Assembly (NCBI GenBank): GCA_025618425.1
Contig: CM046850.1
Location: 9,412,749 to 9,476,748, forward strand
Length of the DNA stretch: 64,000 nt
Origin: Heliocidaris tuberculata
Taxonomy: Eukaryota > Echinodermata > Echinoidea > Camarodonta > Echinometridae
Direction: 5' to 3'
The translations under genes and the position numbers were made by a program. Under the pieces are notes generated by a model. That model saw nothing but the letters and a program-made list of their open reading frames with translations, made no database searches and was not told where the DNA came from. Shown here one piece after another: positions 59,801-63,923 of the stretch. Within the stretch, counting starts at the first letter, position 1, and every line of letters begins with the position of its first letter.

Positions 59801-61459
59801 TTTGGGAATGTGATATTCGATCCATGATGTCTCATATTCTGCAATAATTTATTCAGATAGATTTATACCAGACGGAGAGCAAAATTCTGGACCAAACGTG
59901 GTTCCAACAAGAAAATTAATGGATGAGGAATTACGAAGATATCGCAATCTCAAAATCCGATGTCGGATCGCAACGCACTGGAACTGAAAAAGGGGCATAA
60001 ATCCATAAGACCTAATTTCGCATAGGTGAGTTACATCTAAGATATATAACAAGGCAATCCATCTACGTTAAGATAATTGCATCATTTGCAAGACGAAATA
60101 TCACGCAATCATTTGGTATCATGTTTTACTTACAAGTCTGATGACATCTTCTCTCAAAATGAGGATTTCTAGACCCTTGTCGGTAACTTCAAAAAGTAGC
60201 AAAATTTGCAGATCTTTTGTCAATATCTTCATAATTTCTTGCCCAATTCAAAAGAAAATATTGTCTCCATGTAATTTTAAGCCCCCGTTCCACTATGCTG
60301 TTCTCGCTACGATTTGTCAATTTCTTCAGGTCGGGCAGGATCGGGCAAAAATTGAGCCGATCTGGAGCAAATAGGATCTAGCAACGCTTTAAGAACGCTG
60401 TATCTATGACTAGCACGTGCTCGATACGCTCTGAATACGATTATCGGGATCATAAGTATGACGTCTGGCGCTCAAGTTATGCTCCAGAATGATATAACTA
60501 TGCTGTTTGCACTATGTTGCCGATGTGATCCGATCTATGTGTGCTCTATACTACCTAATCACGCTGTTCCCCCGTTCTCGCATAATTTATGAAAAATAAA
60601 TCTATAAATGCAGAACGTTTCCATTTCCTTTTATACCCATGAGAGCGGTATCCGATCGCGAACAGCGCAAGAATAGCTAAAGCAGGAACAGCGTTGCAAA
60701 AGCGGGAACAGCGTTGTTAAAGCGGGAGAGCAACGTGCCAAGAGCGTATTGGGAACTGGATAAAGAAGCCGGGCGCGTAGGGATAGCGGCATTACAGCGG
60801 GAAAGTCATGATTTAATCTGCGTGGAGCGGGCCGGCAGCGTGACCACGTCGGTGTTTACTTAAAGCACCGTTCTGGTGCCACTGCTGCTACGCTTGGAAA
60901 AACCTTACTATGCTCATCCTGCTTTCTTTACGCTGTCATTACGATCTTCCTGCTTGCCTTAAGATGAATTTCTGATCGGGGAGATCGGTGAGAAATTTTA
61001 AAATGTTCAAAATTTCTCGCCGATCTGAAGAAATGCCCGCTCCTACTCCGTTCTAACAATGCTGTTTTTACGATGCCGCCGATTGCAACGACCCCTGTAC
61101 GCTTTCCTCGATCTATCCCAATCTGCTAAATCGGGATAGATCAGGGCCCAGATCGGTATAGTGGAACAGGGGCTTTAGTTTCCTTTATCCAATGGTGCTA
61201 TCAGAATTTTGAAATCTTTTCTAGTTTTTGAGATATTGCCCTGTGCGCGAACTTAGGTCACGTGCGAAATATGGTCACACCACCATACATACCCCTAGCC
61301 CTTTCTTTATTTTCTTCAGCTAGCATTTTCCACAGGAAATTATGTGTTGGGTTACTTACGTAGGTCCCCTTGATGACCATGTATAGGGCATTCCTGGTAG
61401 TTTTTCCCTGAGTGAGTATTCAGCTGCAGACATTTCAGGTGACACATATGCTCCAACAC
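18726..61459 (-). CDS. TPP2: Tripeptidyl-peptidase II, 3' portion (17 exons joined)
   Basis: TPP2 is the giant cytosolic subtilisin-family serine protease that removes N-terminal tripeptides from peptides released by the proteasome. Coding exons, 5' to 3' on the minus strand: 61360-61459, 59233-59366, 56954-57084, 56277-56439, 55754-55911, 54615-54792, 53735-54006, 51189-51289, 50504-50600, 47812-47949, 44354-44677, 30542-30690, 28196-28292, 25509-25639, 24220-24544, 19431-19556, 18726-18815. All introns are GT-AG, all phases are compatible, and the total is 2714 bp, about 903 residues plus stop. The order of conserved blocks follows the vertebrate protein without a gap, from just before the catalytic-serine exon to a C-terminus ending [13 protein letters not shown]. 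The exons encoding the catalytic Asp, His and oxyanion Asn, and the start, are outside the window. Departures from the vertebrate form are a Thr/Ser-rich insert in exon 15 and a 13.7-kb intron. Confidence 0.97.
19431..19556 (-). CDS. TPP2: TPP2 window exon 16
   Basis: It encodes [20 protein letters not shown], then [15 protein letters not shown] and LRIIE, aligning with the penultimate region of TPP2. Acceptor TTGTATAG, donor GTATCC. Phase 0 both ends. Confidence 0.95.
19557..24219 (-). other. TPP2 intron between window exons 15 and 16
   Basis: This is 4.7 kb without coding signal. It contains a 36-base C run (19889-19924) flanked by a short inverted repeat (about 19840-19860 versus 19932-19955), TA repeats at about 20818-20850 and 22784-22800, G runs at about 21665-21680 and 21862-21870, and a GGGCCC-less copy of the TTCATAAAACTTGTTAT element end near 22826. 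A 25-bp direct repeat (GTTGAGCTAGTATGCAA) occurs at about 22926 and 22970. Overlapping ORFs at 20976-21276 run on both strands and have no motif. Confidence 0.7.
24220..24544 (-). CDS. TPP2: TPP2 window exon 15 with Thr/Ser-rich insert
   Basis: It encodes [20 protein letters not shown] and [13 protein letters not shown] low-complexity run of about 45 residues, mostly Thr and Ser, follows, encoded in part by consecutive ACC codons at 24384-24430. The exon ends [21 protein letters not shown]. Vertebrate TPP2 has a short acidic spacer at this point, so the run expands a tolerated loop. The ACC microsatellite suggests length variation. Acceptor GGTTTTTAG, donor GTATTT, phase 0 out. Confidence 0.95.
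24545..25508 (-). other. TPP2 intron between window exons 14 and 15
   Basis: It is AT-rich with no repeat or gene recognised. The ORF at 24899-25102 has no motif. Confidence 0.7.
25509..25639 (-). CDS. TPP2: TPP2 window exon 14
   Basis: It encodes [20 protein letters not shown] then [19 protein letters not shown]. The NDTRPDAA motif is highly conserved in TPP2. Acceptor TACCTTTAG, donor GTAAGT. It ends two bases into a codon. Confidence 0.97.
26022..27970. mobile_element. 2-kb TTAA-flanked inverted-repeat element with nested insert
   Basis: Arms of about 270 bp (26022-26300 and 27700-27970) are reverse complements, with shared blocks CCAACCTT-like ends, TTGCTGATTAATTTGATACC, GTCGTCTGCTGCACATG, GGCCGCCATTTTCC and TTTGGTTTATTCCC. 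It is flanked by TTAA at 26018-26021 and 27971-27974. A second inverted pair lies inside (about 27160-27345 and 27419-27570) with a 75-bp loop. The right end CCAACCTTAATT and TTAA flank match the ends of the 46651-47213 element. It sits in a TPP2 intron and would be transcribed as a long hairpin. Confidence 0.8.
26320..27058. mobile_element. Probable nested hAT-like element
   Basis: It occupies one side of the 26022-27970 element, so it interrupts the palindrome. The right end reads GGGCCGCACTTTAAGAACAG, and the left end contains GGGTTCTTAATTATTTTG and AGGGCCAGAAAT. GGGCCGC ends are typical of several animal hAT families. It includes GCGAGCGAGCGAAGC-type repeats at 26508 and 26880. The exact ends and target duplication were not resolved. 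Confidence 0.4.
28196..28292 (-). CDS. TPP2: TPP2 window exon 13
   Basis: It encodes [20 protein letters not shown] then [12 protein letters not shown], matching the TPP2 helical C-terminal region. Acceptor GTGCTTCAG, donor GTAATG. It ends in phase 0. Confidence 0.96.
28885..28985. repeat. Dispersed repeat copy (AATGGCCCAAATTCA type)
   Basis: AATGGCCCAAATTCATGG, TTTAAACCTCCATAAGCGTA and CATTGGGTGGACAATAAT. Related to 2524-2575 and 31458-31575. Confidence 0.6.
29654..30346. mobile_element. TTAA-flanked element with CCC ends (piggyBac-like MITE)
   Basis: CCCATGGTTTTGA at 29654 is mirrored by TTTTGACCATGGG ending at 30346, with TTAA on each side (29650-29653, 30347-30350). TTAA duplication and a CCC terminus are piggyBac hallmarks. 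There is no transposase ORF. The interior has at 29811-29850 the sequence TTGATGATGGCCC, then GGAAAGC, then GTCGGCTC, resembling the 3' end of Penelope-like elements. Confidence 0.5.
30542..30690 (-). CDS. TPP2: TPP2 window exon 12
   Basis: It encodes [13 protein letters not shown], then a Lys/Glu-rich linker ([17 protein letters not shown]), then [12 protein letters not shown] charged linker at this position is also present in vertebrate TPP2. Acceptor ATATATCCAG, donor GTAAGT. It ends two bases into a codon. Confidence 0.95.
31089..32187 (-). other. TPP2 long intron, left part
   Basis: No gene was found. Bases 31458-31575 are a diverged copy of the AATGGCCC dispersed repeat. An ORF at 31831-32046 has no motif. 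Confidence 0.5.
32188..33954. repeat. Two family A arrays in tandem
   Basis: It starts TATATGCCTGCCCC near 32190. The first array ends with a GGACGGACAACC tail, the hairpin CCACCTTTGGTGG and GGCGGAGGCATAAAAA at about 33421-33437. A second array follows and ends GTGGGCGGACGGATAAAAA at about 33936-33953. Both contain repeated ACCAAGTTTGAAGTT and TGACCTTTGACCT blocks. A separate imperfect inverted-repeat insert of about 400 bp (32228-32626, ACTTGTGGTTTTGAAAG facing CAATACTTTAAG-type sequence) interrupts the first array. Confidence 0.75.
34411..35631. mobile_element. hAT-like fold-back element (CAGGGCTC ends)
   Basis: It begins CAGGGCTCAACACAAAC and ends GTATCGAGCCCTG. ATACAT occurs next to both ends but offset by one base, so the target duplication is imperfect. 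Inside, TTGGTGGTCC blocks lie near both ends, and arms of about 150 bp (34855-34985 versus 35225-35375) are inverted copies sharing ATTGGCTTGAATTTCAC-type and CAAAGCTGAAACCTCATGCC-type sequence. There is no transposase ORF. Confidence 0.65.
36062..36309. mobile_element. 248-bp inverted-repeat element (AATGGGTGRTTTC ends)
   Basis: AATGGGTGGTTTCCAGTTCG at 36064 faces GAAATCACCCATT near 36308. Just inside each end is a GGTGTT trinucleotide-like run (GTTGGTGTTGGTGTTGG at 36083, complement at about 36266). No target duplication was found. Confidence 0.65.
37254..37725 (-). pseudogene. Degraded cysteine-rich coding relic (CxxC ... YHKNCY)
   Basis: On the minus strand, a frame with scattered stops and one frameshift reads, in order, [58 protein letters not shown], then [17 protein letters not shown] and [14 protein letters not shown] CxxC pair followed by HKxCY is a zinc-site-like layout. 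It resembles a multicopy uncharacterised protein family I recall from invertebrate genomes. The function is unknown. Stops after VQ and after ICVI show it is dead. It lies in the long TPP2 intron. Confidence 0.45.
37855..38135. repeat. Dispersed repeat, copy 2
   Basis: Direct-orientation copy of 7046-7480, with GACATGGGTACCATTG, TTTTTCAATGTCAAAAT, TTTTGATGAG and CACACTTACTCTT in the same order. Confidence 0.75.
38532..39698. mobile_element. 1.17-kb element with 39-bp inverted ends and TA flanks
   Basis: TGTGACCCGGCACCACAAAA at 38532 is the exact complement of the end at 39698, and the match continues through CCACCAAAAAGTCGCAA, about 38 bp in all. TA lies outside both ends (38530-38531, 39699-39700). 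This suggests TA target duplication as in Tc1/mariner-type elements, although the outer ATA makes the border ambiguous by a base. No transposase was seen. Confidence 0.8.
40240..40470. repeat. Interstitial TTAGGG array inside a dispersed repeat (copy 1)
   Basis: About 11 consecutive perfect or near-perfect GGTTAG hexamers at 40356-40422 lie inside degenerate telomere-like sequence. The flank (CAATTGCTCTGGGCTTTATTT, AAAGATGTAGAGTTA) is shared, in inverted orientation, with 42955-43105, which has only a few CCCTAA-like units. Confidence 0.85.
41117..41589. mobile_element. TTAA-flanked palindromic MITE
   Basis: It begins AGGGGAAGTCAACCCTGA and ends CAGAATGGACTTCTTCT, with TTAA at 41113-41116 and 41590-41593. 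The arms share ACAGATCAGTGAAAGTTTGA, GGAAAATC and AGCAAATGGG-type blocks in inverted order over about 130 bp. No coding content: the minus ORF over it is an accident of the arms. Confidence 0.8.
42955..43105. repeat. Telomere-like dispersed repeat, copy 2
   Basis: Contains CCCTAACCTAAAACCCGATT and ends AAATAAAGCCCAGAACAATTG. It is the inverted counterpart of 40240-40470. Confidence 0.7.
43106..44353 (-). other. TPP2 long intron, right part
   Basis: AT-rich DNA with no recognised repeat. The ORF at 44021-44224 is Phe-rich and not credible. Confidence 0.5.
44354..44677 (-). CDS. TPP2: TPP2 window exon 11
   Basis: It encodes [53 protein letters not shown] and FAKSELGKK. Acceptor GTTTGTATCAG, donor GTAAGA. 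Phase 0 both ends. The following intron is 13,663 bp, the longest in the window. Confidence 0.97.
44895..45060. repeat. AAGTAGGA-type simple repeat next to CAGGCTTTCAAG
   Basis: Starts CAACAGGCTTTCAAGCATAC and continues as A-rich DNA with repeated AAGTAGGAT. A related copy at 47470-47592 has the AAGTAGGA units followed by CTTGAAAGCCTGTAGC, so the anchor sequence is on the opposite side and inverted. Confidence 0.6.
45573..46008. repeat. Family A element, short complete copy
   Basis: Starts TATGACTCTGCCCTTGCC (the TATGCCTCC end, diverged), includes GACCTCTGTGACC and AAGTTTGAAGTTG, then GGGACGGACGGACG, and ends GTAGGCGGAGGCATAAAAA. Bases 45538-45745 are repeated at 61787-61997. Confidence 0.75.
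46017..46575. repeat. Purine-rich minisatellite
   Basis: Degenerate units of AAAGATAGAAA, AACAAAGAAATACA and AGGAAAGA type. A short block of the same repeat occurs at 45467-45540. Its complement makes up the pyrimidine tract at 49074-49812. The minus-strand 175-residue frame over it is Phe/Ser/Leu low complexity and not a gene. Confidence 0.8.
46651..47213. mobile_element. TTAA-flanked palindromic MITE
   Basis: AGGGAAATCCAACCTT at 46651 faces AAGGTTGGATTGCCCT ending 47213, with TTAA at 46647-46650 and 47214-47217. Inward, AAGTTTGAACGAAATCGGAC and AAGTTATGAATTTTTGAAA are mirrored by GTCCGATTTCTTTCAAACTT and TTTTTCAAACATCCATAACTT. The arms are about 130 bp. The ends match those of 26022-27970. 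Confidence 0.85.
47812..47949 (-). CDS. TPP2: TPP2 window exon 10
   Basis: It encodes [20 protein letters not shown] and [20 protein letters not shown] then HQ, matching the conserved region before the [10 protein letters not shown] strand. Acceptor TTTTTACAG, donor GTAATA. Both ends are phase 0. Confidence 0.97.
48396..48776 (+). pseudogene. LINE reverse-transcriptase ORF, C-terminal fragment
   Basis: An open frame of 126 codons to TAA reads [67 protein letters not shown] and [11 protein letters not shown]. These are the conserved motifs at the C-terminal end of ORF2 in Jockey/CR1/I-type non-LTR retrotransposons ([13 protein letters not shown], LWNxLP, FKxxLKTYLF). A TGA sits just before the fragment and no RT core is present, so it is a 5'-truncated dead copy. 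It lies antisense to TPP2 within an intron. Confidence 0.85.
48777..48912 (+). mobile_element. LINE 3' UTR with ATT tail
   Basis: A short 3' region, GAGCACCAAAAGGTGATC then CCCTATACAAG, ends in ATTATTATCATTATTATTAT at 48884-48903. Trinucleotide tails are usual for CR1/RTE/I-like elements. It marks the insertion end of the fragment above. Confidence 0.7.
49074..49812. repeat. Pyrimidine-rich minisatellite
   Basis: Units close to TTTTATCATTCTATCAT followed by TTTTCTCTTTCTATCTTTCC, repeated about 15 times with drift, all pyrimidine-rich on the plus strand. Three long overlapping frames (up to 344 codons) translate it as Phe/Ser/Leu/Ile repeats, which is a repeat artefact. Confidence 0.85.
50504..50600 (-). 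CDS. TPP2: TPP2 window exon 9
   Basis: It encodes [19 protein letters not shown] then ILTYNFHQ, a near-invariant TPP2 block. Acceptor ATATTAACAG, donor GTAACT. It ends in phase 0. Confidence 0.97.
51189..51289 (-). CDS. TPP2: TPP2 window exon 8
   Basis: It encodes [20 protein letters not shown] and [11 protein letters not shown], a less conserved part of TPP2 that fits between its neighbours in phase (0 in, 2 out). Acceptor TTTTGACAG, donor GTAAGG. Confidence 0.9.
51810..52383. repeat. Family B: 147-bp tandem array with GGAC tail and hairpin
   Basis: TTTGGAAGCCC recurs at 51875, 52022 and 52169, a 147-bp period. The units share AAATTTGCATAAATTTGCAT, TCAGATAAAACAATCGGAAT and AGAAGTAGCATTTT. 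The last unit runs into ACGGACAGACGGACGCACGG, a CA run, then a hairpin (GTCCCCTCGCGAAC / GTTCGGCGGGGAC) and AATAAAAA. The layout is the same as family A. Confidence 0.9.
52384..53734 (-). other. TPP2 intron between window exons 7 and 8
   Basis: Apart from the family B array at its lower-coordinate side, no repeat or gene was recognised. The overlapping plus-strand ORFs at 52782-53143 have no motif. Confidence 0.5.
53735..54006 (-). CDS. TPP2: TPP2 window exon 7
   Basis: It encodes [46 protein letters not shown] and [17 protein letters not shown]. Acceptor TTTATCACAG. The donor is taken as GTAGGT directly after the ATG codon, because that phase joins exon 8 in frame. Open reading continues past the donor but without TPP2 similarity. 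Confidence 0.95.
54455..54600. repeat. Telomere-like dispersed repeat, copy 3
   Basis: CAACCCTGGACCAAACACT, CCCTAAACCTAACCCTGACA and ACAAAATAAATCCCAAAGTG, in the same order and orientation as copy 2 at 42955. It ends next to the donor of TPP2 window exon 6. Confidence 0.65.
54615..54792 (-). CDS. TPP2: TPP2 window exon 6
   Basis: It encodes [39 protein letters not shown]. The G-x-IRRHF motif is a strong TPP2 signature. Acceptor GCATGTTAG, donor GTAAAA. Starts phase 0, ends phase 1. Confidence 0.96.
55230..55693. repeat. Family C: 183-bp duplication with GGCGGGGGTATAAAAA tails
   Basis: AAAAATGAGGAAGTAGTTCG occurs near 55249, 55398 and 55581. The last two units are separated by exactly 183 bp, and each continues into ACGGACTGACAGACAGATCG and a tail ATACCCCCTTCAAACTTC, TTTGGCGGGGGTATAAAAA (about 55472-55510 and 55655-55693). 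GCTAAGTTCAATTGCTAATA is repeated at 55520 and 55725, the latter abutting the donor of TPP2 window exon 5. A 26-base G run is at 55149-55174. Confidence 0.85.
55754..55911 (-). CDS. TPP2: TPP2 window exon 5
   Basis: It encodes [30 protein letters not shown] and [14 protein letters not shown]. Acceptor TTTGTTTAG, donor GTGAGAGTC. About 10 bp downstream of the donor the intron enters a copy of the tandem duplication at 55230-55693. Confidence 0.96.
56030..56130. repeat. Telomere-like dispersed repeat, copy 4
   Basis: CAATTGCTCCACAGTCAAC, TTGACAAAACTCTATACCTA, ACCCAAGCCTAATC, AAATCCCAAATGCAA. It is diverged but collinear with copies 2 and 3. Confidence 0.6.
56277..56439 (-). CDS. TPP2: TPP2 window exon 4
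   Basis: It encodes [28 protein letters not shown] and IEPDFVENT, matching the TPP2 segment with the conserved RGIYLR motif that leads into the TPP2-specific beta-sandwich region. Acceptor TTTTCTTAG, donor GTAAAG. It ends one base into a codon. Confidence 0.96.
56954..57084 (-). CDS. TPP2: TPP2 window exon 3
   Basis: It encodes [11 protein letters not shown] then [15 protein letters not shown] and FSQGYGLLQ, the helix that follows the catalytic serine in TPP2. Acceptor CTTCTTATCAG, donor GTAATT. It ends in phase 0. Confidence 0.97.
57327..57646 (+). mobile_element. tRNA-derived SINE, interrupted
   Basis: The box B-like GTTCGAGTCC at 57375-57384 follows a degenerate tRNA-like start (TGATCTACTGGATATGGCCC). 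Downstream are CCTTTGGCAAGACATAAATC and CATTTGCCACGCTCAACCCA, then, after an insertion, GGTGTGGTAAAAGGGTATGT. The tail order (TTGGCAAGAC, CCACGCTC, CCCAGGTGTGG) is one I associate with sea-urchin tRNA-type SINEs. Box A is weak. Confidence 0.6.
57464..57609. mobile_element. 146-bp GGGCCC-ended MITE nested in the SINE
   Basis: GGGCCCTGTCTTATAAAGAG faces CTTTTTAAGATGGGGCCC. GTGATTGATT inside the left end is answered by AATCAATTTC near the right. It separates AACCCA from GGTGTGG of the SINE. CCCA occurs at both junctions and may be the target duplication. Confidence 0.7.
58039..58207 (+). pseudogene. Degraded THAP zinc-finger segment
   Basis: It starts [20 protein letters not shown]. Then, after about 4 extra bases (CGTA), HYFPKDEN; then, in a third frame, [20 protein letters not shown] followed by CSDHFSS. 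Cys-x4-Cys near the N-terminus, the VSLHxFPKD stretch and a late CSDHF give the C2CH pattern of the THAP DNA-binding domain, found in P-element-type transposases and many animal regulators. Two frame breaks mean this copy is not functional as read, unless an unrecognised intron removes them. ATG at 58039 lies about 145 bp after a CCTATATA motif. Confidence 0.6.
58142..58417 (-). CDS. Acidic ORF with [11 protein letters not shown] motif, unknown function
   Basis: A 91-residue frame from ATG at 58417: [58 protein letters not shown]. The first 55 residues look like a genuine acidic, disordered protein N-terminus. The IxPYxFxP motif resembles the start of uncharacterised or P2X7-tail-like proteins in invertebrates, but the diagnostic Cys-rich part is absent. 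After GHGEG the frame overlaps the THAP segment in antisense and is probably not coding. A splice donor (GGTGAAG) could end the exon there. It could be a relic or a first exon. Confidence 0.35.
   Translation of the reverse strand: MDSDRESDLEDFFEPDMNFDLSDDLSIPKEKKLSAVARGIRPYMFQPLAEDAPGHGEGVTWEGVKLLQLLEKKSDHCKLYSTHLALATLPA
59233..59366 (-). CDS. TPP2: TPP2 window exon 2, catalytic serine
   Basis: It encodes [27 protein letters not shown] and [14 protein letters not shown]. The Ser in GTSMSSP is the nucleophile (Ser449 in human TPP2). Acceptor TTTATTTCAG, donor GTATGT. Phase 2 in, phase 1 out. Confidence 0.97.
59367..60279 (-). other. TPP2 intron, lower part
   Basis: No gene or repeat was recognised. 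Short ORFs at 59638-59847 on both strands and at 60141-60374 have no motif. Confidence 0.5.
60280..61174. mobile_element. 895-bp inverted-repeat element with TTA flanks (Harbinger-like)
   Basis: AGCCCCCGTTCCACTATGC at 60280 is mirrored by GGTATAGTGGAACAGGGGCT ending at 61174. TTA occurs on both sides (60277-60279, 61175-61177), a 3-bp TWA-type duplication as in PIF/Harbinger. The interior is GC-richer than the intron, with repeated GCGGGAACAGCGTTG at 60685-60720 and several GATCGGG / CGGGATAGATC palindromes. No ORF. Confidence 0.6.
61360..61459 (-). CDS. TPP2: TPP2 window exon 1
   Basis: It encodes [20 protein letters not shown] then TWSSRGP, the conserved subtilisin-fold segment preceding the catalytic-serine strand. 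Acceptor TTTGTGTAG, donor GTAAGT. It enters and leaves mid-codon (2 bases each side). The previous exon lies beyond 64000 or was not recognised between 61460 and 64000. Confidence 0.95.
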
Positions 61460-61786
61460 CTACACAAAACACAAGTTTAGCAATATCATAATCAATTCAG
61501 AAAGCAGAATGCATGCAAGATGTTGAGCAAACAGGATTAAGCTTACCATGTTTCACATTTCACATTTAATACACACTCACAACTCAAATTAACAATTCAA
61601 ACTTTTGGAAGAATTTAAAACAACATGGATAGCATGAACCAATCCAATTTGGATAGCTCAGTTTATATGATTCTCAGTTTGAAGGCAGATATTACTACTC
61701 AAATATTACATGTAGCATAAAATGCAGCTATACTGACTATACTCTGCTAATATGGCTGTTCAATTGAATACAGTGCGTGTAACAAC

Positions 61787-61997
61787 TAGATGAATTTTCG
61801 ACTGTGCACAGTCAAAATTTATGCCTCCACCCTTGCCAGATCAGAAATATATTGCACATTCATGTTGATTTGTTTTAAATTTTGATTGAAAATTTTACTA
61901 AAATATTTTATCACTCTAAAGAAATTAGCTAAAATACTATTGCTACTGCAATGAATATCTGAAATGACTGCAGAGACCATTTCCTTGTTTTAAATGA
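61787..61997. repeat. Left-end copy of the family A element at 45538-45745
   Basis: AACTAGATGAATT, TATGCCTCCACCCTTGCCAG, ATATTGCACATTCATGTTG and AATATCTGAAATGACTGCAG match the 45.5-kb copy in the same orientation. The repeat body and tail are missing here. Confidence 0.75.
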
Positions 61998-62019
61998 GTG
62001 AAATTACCAGAGATGTATG

Positions 62020-62215
62020 CAAGTCATTTTTTGCAAGTCCAAGTCAAGTTTCAAGTCATTTGTTGCAAGTCCAAGTCAAGTCAAGTCCAAGTCAAGTCTT
62101 TTGGCCATAGGGCAAGTCAAGTCAAGTTGCAAGTCATTTCAACTCCTGCCAAGTCAAGTCACAGGTCATCACAGGTCAAGTCGAGTCAAGTCAAGTCAAG
62201 TCACAATTTAAGTTA
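62020..62215. repeat. AAGTC simple repeat
   Basis: Dense CAAGTCAAGTC units with variants CAAGTCC, AAGTCATTT and GAGTCAAG. The two overlapping ORFs over it are Ser/Lys/Val repeats and not genes. Confidence 0.9.
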
Positions 62216-62639
62216 TCGTTACCACACAATGTCTGGTTAGTATGCATATGGAGCTGAACTACATGAATATTGATACTGGACAGGTCACTGGTCATATTCA
62301 TGTTTGAATAGCTTGAATCTTATTAGTTTTCAGTAATCATTCATTAGTAGTATGAACAACATTTTTCCATGTTACAAGTTATCACAGCCTAAAAGGTACA
62401 TGCATGTAAACTGTATCAAAACTTGTTTTATTCCATTTGCAATATACTGTACAAGTGTACAGTGTACAATGTGTGTGTGTTTGTTTTGTGCAATGTACAC
62501 CTATTTTTATTCAACTACCACAGCACAGTAGGCCTATATCAGTCAAATAGTCATAATAGCTCAAATGAGAAACATTGTTTTAATGCGATTTGGTAAAGAT
62601 GAAACATAGGAATGATAAACAAGAAAACAGATTTTGGGC

Positions 62640-62984
62640 ATATTTTTTTTTTTAAATTAGGTTACGTGAAAGGGAGAGAGGAGAGGTTGAAGGAAGGACG
62701 TGTTTCACAAGGGCTCCGGCATTTGTGGGTTTCCTGACCTCTTTCTTGAACGTAGATGGGAAGTGCCTTATATGGACTTGGAGCGAAATTTACAGTGATT
62801 ATAGATATTATCTTCGTTCATCAATTTTTTCATTCATTTTGATCTTTTCGAACCTTTTTCGTCAATTTTCGTCCACTTTTCACGTCTGTTGAATTTTGAA
62901 AAACTCTTCTTCGCGCATCAACGCATCATATTCTGCGCATCTCATCTGCGTAACTAGAGGTCTTCACCAACACCTGTTACTGAC
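62640..62984 (+). mobile_element. Probable 5' UTR of a LINE
   Basis: GC-richer leader before the ORF1 at 62985. It has no ORF or TPP2 exon. The element's exact 5' end is not visible. Confidence 0.4.
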
Positions 62985-63430
62985 TTGTTTCCTTGTTACG
63001 TCACAATGCCTACAAACAGCGCTGGTAAGAAAAAATCCTCTGGCCCTCCCAACAACCGCATGACTGACGAGGAGAACGCTCAGCTCGACCAGATGCTATC
63101 TTTTCGGGATGAATTTGGCAAGCTATCCAAGTTCATCGACAACAAGCTATCGGTCCTCGAACAGGCTATTGTAGATGTTCGAGAAGGGCAGTCGGGAATA
63201 GTCCAGTCTATTTCCTTTCTAGATGAAAAGTTTGAAGAAATGAGAAAGAAGACGGAGAGGATCGAGAAAGAAAACCAGGAGCTCCAAAAGAAAAATGGCC
63301 ACCTGGAGAAGAAGGTCAACGAGTTGAGCTCACAACTTAATGAGCTTGACCAATATCATCGCCGGGTCAACCTGGAGATCACCGGAGTGCCCGAACAACA
63401 AGGAGAGAACCCGGAGGAGGTAGTCCTTAA
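62985..63430 (+). pseudogene. LINE ORF1, coiled-coil part, interrupted
   Basis: The frame opens at ATG 62985 or, more likely, ATG 63006 (MPTNSAGKKKSSGPPNNR). The basic N-terminus is followed by a long heptad-rich coiled coil (about residues 30-120: LDEKFEEMRKKTERIEKENQ, LQKKNGHLEKKVNELSSQLN) and then YHRRVNLEITGVPEQQ, the entry to the RRM-like domain of L1/Tx1-type ORF1 proteins. These bind RNA and chaperone the retrotransposition complex. The frame is broken after VVLK by a 489-bp hairpin element and resumes at 63924. It is antisense to TPP2. Confidence 0.8.
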
Positions 63431-63919
63431 AGGGGGTACCCAATGCTGAAACAATGTTAGTTCATTTAAAAGATCATGATTTTATTAGAAGAAAATCATC
63501 TGCCTTAAATTTTTTTTAAATTCGTGTTGCCAGAAAATCCCCGAAATATGGTAAGATTTCAGGATATTTTGGCCCCTCAGCTGTGTCCCAATTTCAGCTA
63601 GGTAACCACAATGACGTCAAAGTGGTTACCTTGTCGCGCAATTACAGCAAAATGCGCGCAAGGTGTAATGCATTTTGTACAGTCTAGCGCGCAACACATC
63701 TGCAATACGCGAACCTGGGTAACCACTTTGACGTCATTGTGGTTACCTAGCTGAAATTGGGACACAGCTGAGGGGCCAAAATATCCTGAAGTCTTACCAT
63801 ATTTCGGGGATTTTTCTGGCAACACGAATTTTTAAAAAAACTTAAGGCAGATGATTTTCTGCTAATAAAATCATGATCTTTTAAATGAACTAACATTGTT
63901 TCAGCATTGGGTACCCCCT
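63431..63919. mobile_element. 489-bp hairpin MITE with TTAA duplication
   Basis: The left arm 63431-63630 and right arm 63718-63919 are about 97 percent identical as reverse complements, with an 87-bp non-palindromic loop. The ends are AGGGGGTACCCAATGCTG and complement. TTAA lies at 63427-63430 and 63920-63923. Removing the element and one TTAA restores the ORF1 frame exactly, which proves the insertion borders. Each arm contains TGACGTCA. The ends begin AGGG like the other TTAA elements in the window. Confidence 0.95.
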
Positions 63920-63923
63920 TTAA

